Positions 7,873-14,815 of a stretch of DNA of 16,793 nucleotides are shown one piece after another. How positions within the stretch are numbered: the stretch's first letter is position 1; every line of letters begins with the position of its first letter. The notes under the pieces are model-generated. The model searched no databases, was not told the DNA's origin, and saw only the letters and a list, made by a program, of their open reading frames with translations. Source of the stretch: Gemmatimonadota bacterium (GTDB lineage: Bacteria; JAAXHH01); contig JAPOOT010000323.1 of the NCBI GenBank assembly GCA_026713285.1, forward strand, positions 1 through 16,793, in the 5' to 3' direction. The position numbers and the translations under genes were made by a program.

Positions 7873-9201
7873 CCTGAACATGATCATGGGATCGATTGTG
7901 CGCGCATCGGAAAAAAGCATGGCCAGGCGGTCCAACCCCAAGGCGATGCCGCCCGACGGAGGCATTCCGTATTCGAGGGCCGCCAACAGCGCCTCGTCCA
8001 CGTTGCCGTCGTAGCGCTCCCTCCCCTCCCGTGATCTCATAATCTCCAGGTCCGCCTCGAACCTGGCACGTTGCTCCACCGGATCGTTTAACTCCGTGAA
8101 GGCATTGGCCAGTTCCAGTCCGCCCATGTACAGTTCGAAGCGTTCCACGTACCTGGCGTTACCGGGAACGCAACGCGCAAGCGACGGCAACCGGGCGGGA
8201 TACTCCGTCAGAAAGACCGGCCTGCCGGCGGGCAGGGCAGGTTCCACCGCCGCAAGAAAGACGCGATGGAAGAGGTCGTCCCAGTCATCGTCGTCCCGCA
8301 CCTCGAACTTCCTGCTCCGGATCATGGAAGCGAAGGCGTCCACCGAATCGCATTCATCCAGGTCGATACCTGCCCGGTCCAGGAAGATGTCCCTCAACCG
8401 ATAGCGCGGCCAGGGTGCGCGGAGGTCGATCTCGGTCCCCTGGTAGGTCAGTTTTCCGGAGTAATCGAGCGTCTCGGCCAGTGAAGTAACGTAGTCCTCG
8501 GTGGTATCCATCACCGTATTGTAATCTGCATAGGCCTCGTACCACTCCAATCCGGTGAATTCGGGATGGTGGGTGTCGAAACGTTCCCCGTTTCGATAGA
8601 ACCTGCAAATCTGATAGATCCGTTCGCAGCCAGCCGCCAGCAGGCGTTTCATGTAATGTTCGGGCGAGGTCTGCAGATAGAAGGGACGCGCTCCGCCTTC
8701 GCCGTCCGCGTATTCCGTTCGAAAGGAACGCAGCGCCGGTGTCAGGTCCGGTACCTTCATGAACACGGGGGTGTCCACGGCGATAAAACCGCGGGACTCG
8801 AAAAAGGAACGGGTTCCGGCCATGAGACGCGCCCGGATGCGCACGGCATCGGCCGCTTCCGGTTCAGGCGATTCACGCAGGCACGGCGCCAGGAGCCTCA
8901 GCGCGGAAACGGTGTATACGCCGTTCTTCCACGTACCCGCACATTCCACGAGGTCGCCCTTGGAAAGCTTGGGAAGAAGGTCGGCAGGGGCCGGTTCGTC
9001 CAGGGCGAGTTCGACCGTGCCCGTCCAGTCTTTCAGCACGCCGCTCCGGGCCTGCGGATCCAACTGGACCAGCCTTCCGGAGATCACGTATTGACTCCGT
9101 ACAGCGACGGAATCCCGGACCTGCCGCACCGTGTGCGATCTTTTGGCCCGGGCGGGATACGGTACAATACCATTGGTGTGCAGACGTTCGATACGCGACA
9201 T
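7864..9201 (-). CDS. epmA: Class II lysyl-tRNA synthetase-like ligase with EpmA/GenX-type active site
   Basis: A 445-residue class II aminoacyl-tRNA-synthetase-like protein, between LysRS (about 500) and E. coli EpmA (325), which attaches (R)-beta-lysine to elongation factor P. The N-terminus (MSRIERLHTNGIVPYPAR) looks like LysRS, and residues 38-107 form an OB-fold-like domain (SGRLVQLD, VLKDWTGTVEL, VSALRLLAPCLR). Motif 2 is RFYRNG through HPEFTGLEWYEAYADY (200-227), with Gly where LysRS and EpmA have Glu (FRNE). Motif 3 is GGIALGLDRLAMLF (417-430). A420 aligns with Ala298 of EpmA, where LysRS has Gly; GLELANAFTELND (361-373) is also EpmA-like. I favour EpmA-type function, but a divergent LysRS is possible. 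The ATG has only a poor ribosome binding site. No EF-P or EpmB gene is in the window. Confidence 0.8.
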   Translation of the reverse strand: MSRIERLHTNGIVPYPARAKRSHTVRQVRDSVAVRSQYVISGRLVQLDPQARSGVLKDWTGTVELALDEPAPADLLPKLSKGDLVECAGTWKNGVYTVSALRLLAPCLRESPEPEAADAVRIRARLMAGTRSFFESRGFIAVDTPVFMKVPDLTPALRSFRTEYADGEGGARPFYLQTSPEHYMKRLLAAGCERIYQICRFYRNGERFDTHHPEFTGLEWYEAYADYNTVMDTTEDYVTSLAETLDYSGKLTYQGTEIDLRAPWPRYRLRDIFLDRAGIDLDECDSVDAFASMIRSRKFEVRDDDDWDDLFHRVFLAAVEPALPAGRPVFLTEYPARLPSLARCVPGNARYVERFELYMGGLELANAFTELNDPVEQRARFEADLEIMRSREGRERYDGNVDEALLAALEYGMPPSGGIALGLDRLAMLFSDARTIDPMIMFRDY

Positions 9202-9286
9202 GGCCGGTTCTCGAGGCGACGGATTCTGGCGAACTCGTGGTAAACATTAACGGTCGATACGGACAAAAGCAAGCATCAGTTTGCCC

Positions 9287-9315
9287 TTGATTTGTGCGGC
9301 TTGAACCTATATCAT
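9287..9315 (+). promoter_or_regulatory. Possible sigma-70-like promoter for the sorbosone-dehydrogenase-like gene
   Basis: TTGATT (9287-9292), a 17-nt spacer and TATCAT (9310-9315) lie in the 207-bp divergent intergenic region, about 90 nt upstream of the ATG. Matches to consensus are only moderate, and the opposite-strand promoter for the EpmA-like gene is not obvious. Confidence 0.3.
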
Positions 9316-9408
9316 GGAGGAGCAGATTCTGACTTCAGCACCCTGTCGAAAACCGCTGCGACTCCGGTCGAACTACATGCCCGCAACGATCACCGCCGAC
9401 CCGTTTCA

Positions 9409-10551
9409 ATGACCCCAATCCGCCTTGGCTTAACATACCTCTTCCTGCCGGTCTTTCTGATGGCCGCCGCATGTGGAACTACGCCCGCGCCCGGTACCGG
9501 AAACCCGGAGACCGATCCGTTCCTGTCCCGTATCCGGTTGCCCGAAGGCTTCAGGATCGCCGTTTACGCCCGTGGTGTTGAAAATGCGCGGGCGATGGCC
9601 ATGGGACCCGGCGGCACCCTCTTCGTGGGTTCCCGCCGCGCAGGAAACGTCTACGCCGTTCGGGACCGGGACGGGGATTTCGCCGCCGACGAGGTGATTG
9701 TCCTGGACCGCGGGCTCAGGATGCCGAGTGGCGTCGCGTTCCGCGACGGAGCGCTCTACGTCGCCGAGGTCAGCCGGGTTCTCCGTTACGACGACATCGA
9801 AAACCGCCTGGAAGATCCCCCGGAACCCGTCGTGGTCAACGCGGGTTTTCCGTCCGACCGTCATCACGGGTGGAAGTTCATCCGCTTCGGCCCCGACGGC
9901 AAGCTGTACGTTCCCGTGGGCGCACCGTGCAACGTCTGCGAGCGCTCTGATCCGCGTTATGCGACCATCATGCGCATGAACCCGGACGGATCGGACCTGG
10001 AAGTCTATGTGAGCGGCGTGCGCAATACCGTGGGCTTCGACTGGCATCCGGCGACGGGCGAACTCTGGTTTACCGACAACGGCCGGGACCTCATGGGGAA
10101 CGATATCCCGGCGGACGAGTTGAACCGCGTGACCGAACCTGGTCAGCATTTCGGATTCCCCTATCACCACGGCATCGGCGTTCCGGATCCCGAATACGGC
10201 GGCAAACGCCCACTTGATTCCATGGTGGCGCCCGCGCAGGAACTCGGCCCGCACGTCGCGGCGGTGGGCATGCGTTTCTACACCGGCGGCATGTTCCCGT
10301 CCGAGTATCGACACCAGGTGTTCATCGCGGAGCACGGATCCTGGAACCGGGACAGCAAGATCGGGTACCGGATCACCCTCGTGCGCCTGGATGGCAACGA
10401 CGCCGTGGGATACGAGGACTTCGCCGCGGGCTGGCTCGAGGACGAGGAGGTATACGGACGTCCGGCCGACGTGGAGGTCATGCCGGACGGATCCCTGCTC
10501 GTATCCGACGATTACGCCGGAATGATTTACCGGATCACCCACGACAACTGA
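9409..10551 (+). CDS. PQQ-dependent sugar dehydrogenase / L-sorbosone dehydrogenase-like lipoprotein
   Basis: A 380-residue exported six-bladed propeller protein of the soluble glucose/sorbosone dehydrogenase family; members oxidise sugars with PQQ, though many homologs are uncharacterised. Residues 1-22 are a hydrophobic signal ending in MAAAC, a probable though non-ideal lipobox. Family features are HHGWKFIRFGPDGKLYVPVG (152-171), carrying the candidate catalytic His, then VSGVRNTVGFDW (201-212), FTDNGRDLMGNDIPADELN (221-239), IAEHGSWNR (306-314) and RPADVEVMPDGSLLVSDD (351-368). C174 and C177 form a CNVC pair that could be a disulfide. ATG 9409 is chosen because the signal peptide starts there; the frame is open upstream to a TTG at 9292 but that stretch is not protein-like. 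No clear ribosome binding site. mutL starts 22 nt after its stop. Confidence 0.85.
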   Translation: MTPIRLGLTYLFLPVFLMAAACGTTPAPGTGNPETDPFLSRIRLPEGFRIAVYARGVENARAMAMGPGGTLFVGSRRAGNVYAVRDRDGDFAADEVIVLDRGLRMPSGVAFRDGALYVAEVSRVLRYDDIENRLEDPPEPVVVNAGFPSDRHHGWKFIRFGPDGKLYVPVGAPCNVCERSDPRYATIMRMNPDGSDLEVYVSGVRNTVGFDWHPATGELWFTDNGRDLMGNDIPADELNRVTEPGQHFGFPYHHGIGVPDPEYGGKRPLDSMVAPAQELGPHVAAVGMRFYTGGMFPSEYRHQVFIAEHGSWNRDSKIGYRITLVRLDGNDAVGYEDFAAGWLEDEEVYGRPADVEVMPDGSLLVSDDYAGMIYRITHDN

Positions 10552-10573
10552 GCCACAGGGACGCGCGTGCCAC

Positions 10574-12379
10574 ATGGCCGATAAAATCAAGGTGCTCCCC
10601 GGGAAACTGGCGAACATGATCGCCGCGGGCGAGGTGATCGAGCGGCCGGCCTCGGTCGTAAAGGAGCTGTTGGAGAACGCCATCGACGCCGGCGGCCAGC
10701 GTGTTTCCGTGGAGGTCAGGTCGGGCGGGAAGCAACTCATTCGCGTAATGGACAACGGAAGGGGCATGTCCCGCGAGGACGCGGTGCTGGCCTTCGAGCG
10801 TCATGCGACCAGCAAAATCGACAGTGAAGACGACCTCTATCGCATCGGAACTTTCGGCTTCCGCGGCGAAGCGCTGGCCAGCATCGCCTCCGTGGCCAGG
10901 GTGGACCTGACGTCCCGAACGGAAGAGGAGACGGCGGGGACCCGGGTTCGCATCGACGGGGGGGCGCCTCCGCGGGTAACGGATGCCGGACGGGCCCGGG
11001 GTACGACGGTCGCCGTGTCGCAGTTGTTCTACAACGTACCCGCCCGCCGGAAGTTCCTGCGGACGACGGCTACGGAGACGCGCCACATCGTTTCCGTGGT
11101 TTCCACGACGGCGATGGCCTATCCCGAGATCGCCTTCACGCTGACGGTAGACGGGCGGGATACCCTTTCCCTGCCCGCCGTGTCCAACGCCTATACCCGC
11201 GCGCAGGCCGTCATGGGCAACACGCTCATGAACCAGATGATACCGGTCACTTTCGAGGACGAACTCGTCAAGATACACGGGTTCATCAGCCGACCGGACG
11301 CCGCCAGGGTTTCCCGTACCCACCAGTATCTGTTCATCAACCTCAGGCCGGTGTCCAGTCGCGCCTTGAACCACGCCGTGTACGAAGGGTACGGTTCCAT
11401 CCTTCCCCGGGACCGGTATCCCGTATCCATCATTTTCCTGAGCATCGACCTCGACCAGGTGGACGTCAATGTACATCCCGCGAAACGCGAGATCCGGTTC
11501 TCCGACGAATCCAGGGTATATGAGCGGCTGTTGCGGGCCATTCGTCTGGCGCTTCAGAACTCGGACGTGGTTCCCGTTTTCGAGACGGATACGCCGGACG
11601 TTTCCGATATGACGCCAGCCGCGGCGCCCGGTAGCGCGACCGCGCCGGATCCGGGATCGGCCGTGAAGCGAAGGACCCAGATCGACCTGTTCGGCGCCAC
11701 AGGCCGCGACGGGAACCATTCGGGCGAGTGGACCTATACCCCGGCGGACACGGCGCAAGGGGAGCCTGGCGAAGAGGGGCGGGGAACGGTCAGGGAGAGT
11801 CACGATGGCGAAACGGTATCGCTCTGGCAGTTGCACAACGCCTATATCCTGGCCCAGGTTAAAGACGGATTCATGCTGATCGACCAGCACGCCGCCCACG
11901 AGCGTGTGCTGTTCGAACGAGCGCTGAAGACGATGGCTCATGAATCCGCCCCCTCCCAGCAATTGCTGTTTCCGGTGACCCTGGATCTCATGGTTCCCCA
12001 GATCGCGCTCGTCCAGGAACATTTCGATCATTTCGGCAAGTTGGGATTCAGTTTGAAACTGTTCGGCGAGCAGACCGTGGTCGTCGACGCCGTACCCTGT
12101 ATGGCCAGCAACCAGGGCGTGGACACGCTGTTTCACAGAATGATTGAGAACCTGCAGGAACAACCGGAGAAAGCCCTGAAGGCGGAAGAACGAATCGCCC
12201 TTACCTTCTCCTCCCATGCCGGAATCCGCAAGGGCCACGCGCTGTCCCAGCAGGAAATGAACGGGCTCGTCAACGACCTGTTCGCCACGGAAATGCCCTA
12301 CGTGACGCCCGGCGGACGGCCCATTGTAGTACGCATGCCGCTCGAGGAGATCGAACGCAGATTCAAAAAACCGCAGTAG
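10574..12379 (+). CDS. mutL: DNA mismatch repair protein MutL
   Basis: A complete 601-residue MutL, the GHKL ATPase that links MutS mismatch recognition to strand removal. The N-terminal ATPase shows ELLENAIDAG (31-40, catalytic E34), DNGRG (60-64), GFRGEAL (95-101) and VDVNVHPAKREIRF (296-309). Residues 335-415 are a variable linker. The C-terminal dimerisation domain carries the endonuclease motif DQHA(X)2E(X)4E at 437-448. However, the motif usually read as CPHGRP is TPGGRP (578-583), and the usual ACxxA(V/I)K block is SSHAGIRKG (546-554), so the Cys and His metal ligands are missing. Nuclease activity is therefore uncertain. AGGGA at 10557-10561 is a distant (12-nt) ribosome binding site. 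Probably cotranscribed with the preceding gene. Confidence 0.96.
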   Translation: MADKIKVLPGKLANMIAAGEVIERPASVVKELLENAIDAGGQRVSVEVRSGGKQLIRVMDNGRGMSREDAVLAFERHATSKIDSEDDLYRIGTFGFRGEALASIASVARVDLTSRTEEETAGTRVRIDGGAPPRVTDAGRARGTTVAVSQLFYNVPARRKFLRTTATETRHIVSVVSTTAMAYPEIAFTLTVDGRDTLSLPAVSNAYTRAQAVMGNTLMNQMIPVTFEDELVKIHGFISRPDAARVSRTHQYLFINLRPVSSRALNHAVYEGYGSILPRDRYPVSIIFLSIDLDQVDVNVHPAKREIRFSDESRVYERLLRAIRLALQNSDVVPVFETDTPDVSDMTPAAAPGSATAPDPGSAVKRRTQIDLFGATGRDGNHSGEWTYTPADTAQGEPGEEGRGTVRESHDGETVSLWQLHNAYILAQVKDGFMLIDQHAAHERVLFERALKTMAHESAPSQQLLFPVTLDLMVPQIALVQEHFDHFGKLGFSLKLFGEQTVVVDAVPCMASNQGVDTLFHRMIENLQEQPEKALKAEERIALTFSSHAGIRKGHALSQQEMNGLVNDLFATEMPYVTPGGRPIVVRMPLEEIERRFKKPQ

Positions 12380-12401
12380 GACGCAACCCGCCTCCCCGAA
12401 C

Positions 12402-12430
12402 TTGACACGGCGCCACCCACTCGGTACTTT
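12402..12430 (+). promoter_or_regulatory. Sigma-70-like promoter upstream of the RsbW-like gene
   Basis: A perfect TTGACA (12402-12407), 17-nt spacer and TACTTT (12425-12430) begin 22 nt after the mutL stop. Transcription would start near 12437, leaving a leader of about 99 nt. The -10 element is only a partial match. Confidence 0.5.
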
Positions 12431-12459
12431 GGTTTTGTCCGAAAGGCAGATACCGTGTG

Positions 12460-12480
12460 CCGGGACGGGGATGATCCCGG
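12460..12480 (+). promoter_or_regulatory. Hairpin 1 in the RsbW-like gene leader
   Basis: CCGGGA (12460-12465) pairs with TCCCGG (12475-12480) around a 9-nt loop. A shifted pairing using GGGGAT/ATCCC is also possible. It lies between the predicted transcription start and hairpin 2. Confidence 0.45.
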
Positions 12481-12490
12481 TGAGATCCGG

Positions 12491-12518
12491 GCCGTGCGCG
12501 GGCTATTCGCGCACAGGC
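12491..12518 (+). promoter_or_regulatory. Hairpin 2 in the RsbW-like gene leader
   Basis: A perfect 7-bp stem, GTGCGCG (12494-12500) with CGCGCAC (12508-12514), closes a 7-nt loop. It extends by GCC/GGC (12491-12493, 12516-12518) across one bulged A. It ends 5 nt before the GGAG ribosome binding site. No T-tract follows, so it is not a standard terminator. Confidence 0.55.
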
Positions 12519-12535
12519 CACATGGAGCGTCCTAC

Positions 12536-12976
12536 ATGGTCGAGAGGTGGCAGAACCCAGCCGGGAACGGCGTTACGCTGGAACTTGCAATTCCAAGCAA
12601 TCCCGATCTGACGGCGGAGGTAGATCGCCGCATAGAGGACCTGACGGTCCGGACCGGCTTCGACAAGGGATCGCGCGGCGACATCATGATCGCCGTGAAC
12701 GAAGCGGTTAAGAACGCGATACTCCACGGAAACAGGTGTGATGAGTCCAAGCAGGTCATTATCACCTGCAATTGCAGTCCGGCGGAGTTCCGGATCCACA
12801 TCTGCGACTGCGGCCGGGGTTTCGACCCCGATACCCTTCCGGACCCGCGAAACCCGGACAACCTGCTCAAGGAAAATGGCCGAGGCATCCTGATGATCAA
12901 GGCCCTCATGGACGAAGTCGAGTTCGATATCACGGAAAACGGCACCAGCGTAACCCTAATCAAGTACGGACACTGA
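12536..12976 (+). CDS. RsbW/SpoIIAB-type ATP-binding protein (anti-sigma factor kinase family)
   Basis: A 146-residue stand-alone HATPase_c_2 protein. In this family the protein binds a sigma factor or phosphorylates an STAS anti-sigma antagonist. The N-box is VNEAVKNAILHGN (54-66), the G1 box is DCGRGFDP (91-98) and the G2 box is NGRGILMIKALMD (114-126). Length matches RsbW-like proteins. ATG 12536 is chosen because GGAG (12524-12527) lies 8 nt upstream; a GTG at 12455 in the same frame would add 27 unlike residues and run through the leader hairpins. No STAS antagonist, PP2C phosphatase or sigma factor is nearby, so its partner is unknown. It is followed 9 nt later by the threonine aldolase gene, so the two probably share a transcript. 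Confidence 0.87.
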   Translation: MVERWQNPAGNGVTLELAIPSNPDLTAEVDRRIEDLTVRTGFDKGSRGDIMIAVNEAVKNAILHGNRCDESKQVIITCNCSPAEFRIHICDCGRGFDPDTLPDPRNPDNLLKENGRGILMIKALMDEVEFDITENGTSVTLIKYGH

Positions 12977-12985
12977 GGAGATTCC

Positions 12986-14026
12986 ATGGAGATCGTCGAA
13001 CTTCGCAGCGACACCATGACCAGGCCGACTCCATCCATGCGTCGCGCCATGGCGAACGCCGAAGTCGGCGACGACTGTTTCGGTGAGGATCCCTCGGTCA
13101 ACCGGCTGGAAGAAGCCATGGCCGCCCTGCTCGGCAAGGAGGCCGGCCTGTTCGTCACCAGCGGAACGCAGGGCAACCAGGTGGCGGTCCGGTCGCAGAC
13201 TCGTCACGGCAATGACATCATCGCGGAAAAGTACAGCCACGTGTTCAACGCGGAAGCCGGCGCCCTCGGCGCGCTGTCAGGGGTGCAGGTCCGGCTGCTG
13301 ACGGGTGAACGGGGCGTTTTCACGCCGGCGCAGATGGAGGAAGTGATTCAGCGGGGCGACAACGTGCACTACGGCAGGACCGCGCTGGTCGCGGTGGAGA
13401 ACACCCACAACAAGTCCGCGGGTTATCCCTGGCCCGTGGATGCCCTTTCCAGGGTCAGCGCGTGCGCGCGGTCAAACAACCTGCGCATCCACATGGACGG
13501 CGCGAGGCTGTTCAACGCCTGCGTGGCGAAGGGCCTCACGGCCCAGACCTATACCCAGCACGTCGACACGGTTTCCGTATGCCTTTCAAAGGGCCTGGGC
13601 GCTCCGGTCGGCAGCGTGCTGGCGGGGGACCGGGACACGATAGACGCGGCCCGTTACTACCGCAAGATGCTGGGTGGCGGCATGCGGCAGTCGGGTGTTC
13701 TGGCGGCGGCCGGTCTCTATGCCATGGAGCACAATATCTCCCGGCTCGCGGAGGATCACGCCCACGCCCGTCGGCTGGCGGAAGCGCTCGCCGATCTTGA
13801 TACCGTCGAGATCGACCTGGACGAGATACACAGCAACATGATATTCTTCAGCCTGCGGGACGGCCTGGATCCTTTCGAGGCCGTCGAGCGTCTGTCGGAA
13901 GAAGGCGTCCGGATGCTGGCCATGAAGCCGGGCGTCATCCGCGCCGTAACCCACCTGGACGTGAGCGGCGAACAGATCGACCGGGCCATCGACGTATGCC
14001 GGAAAGTGCTGAATCACGTTTCCTGA
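12986..14026 (+). CDS. ltaE: Low-specificity L-threonine aldolase
   Basis: A complete 346-residue fold-type I PLP enzyme that cleaves L-threonine or L-allo-threonine to glycine and acetaldehyde. The N-terminus LRSDTMTRPTPSMRRAM (6-22) is typical. H84 in KYSHVFNAEAG is the likely ring-stacking His, D171 and R174 are in HMDGARLFNA, and K202 in CLSKGLGAPVGS is the PLP lysine. R319 near VTHLDV is the expected carboxylate-binding Arg. GAGGAG (12975-12980) overlaps the previous stop codon and sits 5 nt before the ATG, so translation is well supported and coupled. It sits between an RsbW-like regulator and a YciO/Sua5 protein. Confidence 0.95.
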   Translation: MEIVELRSDTMTRPTPSMRRAMANAEVGDDCFGEDPSVNRLEEAMAALLGKEAGLFVTSGTQGNQVAVRSQTRHGNDIIAEKYSHVFNAEAGALGALSGVQVRLLTGERGVFTPAQMEEVIQRGDNVHYGRTALVAVENTHNKSAGYPWPVDALSRVSACARSNNLRIHMDGARLFNACVAKGLTAQTYTQHVDTVSVCLSKGLGAPVGSVLAGDRDTIDAARYYRKMLGGGMRQSGVLAAAGLYAMEHNISRLAEDHAHARRLAEALADLDTVEIDLDEIHSNMIFFSLRDGLDPFEAVERLSEEGVRMLAMKPGVIRAVTHLDVSGEQIDRAIDVCRKVLNHVS

Positions 14027-14032
14027 GCAGCC

Positions 14033-14650
14033 ATGGCCGATATCCTGCAACTCCACCCCGAACACCCCCAGAAACGGCATGTCGACCGGGTCGTCGAAGC
14101 ACTGCACCGGGGCGGCGTAATCGTCTATCCGACCGACACGGTCTATGGACTGGGTTGCGATATATTCAACCGCAAGGCCATCAACCGGATCTACCAGATC
14201 AAGCAGGCTCCCGCCGGGAAGCCGCTCAGTTTCGTCTGTTCGGATTTAAGTGATCTCGCCCGGTACGCGAAGAACATTTCCAATGCGGCCTACCGCATGA
14301 TGAAACGCCTTCTCCCCGGGCCCTATACCTTCATTCTGGAAGCTTCGCGCGACGTGCCGAAGTTCATGATCGGCAAGCGGCGGACGGTAGGAATCCGGGT
14401 GCCGGACAACCGCATATGCCTCGAGATCGTACAGGCCCTCGGACGACCCGTGCTGAGTACGAGCATCGCGTCGGCGGTGGACGGAATTGCGATAAACGAC
14501 ATCGAATCCATAGCGTCCCGGTACGGCAAGGCCGTGGACGTTATCGTGGACGGCGGCGCAGGTGTAACGGAGCCGTCCACGGTAGTCGATCTTACGGGCG
14601 AGGAGCCCGATATCCTGCGAGCCGGCGCGGCCGCTGCCGATCTGTACTGA
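14033..14650 (+). CDS. yciO: YciO/Sua5/YrdC family protein (L-threonylcarbamoyladenylate synthase-like)
   Basis: A 205-residue YrdC-fold protein. TsaC/Sua5 members make threonylcarbamoyl-AMP from threonine, bicarbonate and ATP for t6A37 of tRNA; YciO is a sister group. The start LHPEHPQKRHVDRVVEAL (7-24) and GGVIVYPTDTVYGLGC (27-42) are strongly YciO-like. TVGIRVPDN (118-126) is kept. LSTSIAS (141-147) replaces the LSTSAN motif of Sua5/TsaC, and KQAP (57-60) replaces KGRP, both pointing to YciO. Whether it makes t6A precursor cannot be decided here. The ATG is 6 nt after the ltaE stop with only a weak GAGCAG nearby, so coupling is likely. Its last 12 codons and stop are part of a 72-bp duplication. 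Confidence 0.88.
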   Translation: MADILQLHPEHPQKRHVDRVVEALHRGGVIVYPTDTVYGLGCDIFNRKAINRIYQIKQAPAGKPLSFVCSDLSDLARYAKNISNAAYRMMKRLLPGPYTFILEASRDVPKFMIGKRRTVGIRVPDNRICLEIVQALGRPVLSTSIASAVDGIAINDIESIASRYGKAVDVIVDGGAGVTEPSTVVDLTGEEPDILRAGAAAADLY

Positions 14651-14755
14651 ACGGGTCCCGCCCGACTGTATTGCCCGGACCGCATCCTGCGAGCCGGCGC
14701 GGCCGCCGCCGATCTGTACTGAACGGGTCCAGCCAGACTGTATTGCCCGGACCGC
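14612..14755 (+). repeat. 72-bp tandem duplication of the yciO 3' end
   Basis: Copy 1 (14612-14683) holds the last 12 codons and stop of the YciO gene plus 33 bp downstream. Copy 2 (14684-14755) follows directly with 3 mismatches in 72. The period is a multiple of three, and copy 1 begins on a codon boundary. Copy 2 sits wholly in the intergenic space before the convergent porin gene. Confidence 0.95.
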
Positions 14756-14770
14756 GTACCGCGCTGGACG

Positions 14771-14815
14771 GAACGAGCAGGTCATTCCAATGACGAATCA
14801 GAACGAGTAGGTCAT
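14771..14815 (-). repeat. Short duplication of the porin gene 3' end
   Basis: The last five porin codons (ATGACCTACTCGTTC, complement of 14801-14815) recur 30 bp downstream as ATGACCTGCTCGTTC (complement of 14771-14785), 14 of 15 identical. Short, so chance or a common ancestral unit are both possible. Confidence 0.5.

Noticed and set aside
9292..9408. N-terminal extension of the sorbosone-dehydrogenase-like protein from a TTG
   Set aside because: The extension precedes a complete signal peptide and overlaps the likely promoter region.
9430..10767. 445-codon antisense frame over the sorbosone-dehydrogenase-like gene
   Set aside because: Shadow of a well-supported plus-strand gene, running into mutL, with no ribosome binding site or family motif.
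10958..10964. Run of seven G in mutL (and another at 3880-3886 in the lipoprotein) as phase-variation tracts
   Set aside because: Seven G is short for phase variation and expected by chance in GC-rich coding DNA; both frames are intact.
10535..12238. 567-codon open frame antisense to mutL
   Set aside because: It mirrors a certain mutL gene; the frame is open because of GC-rich codon bias, and the translation has no recognisable domain.
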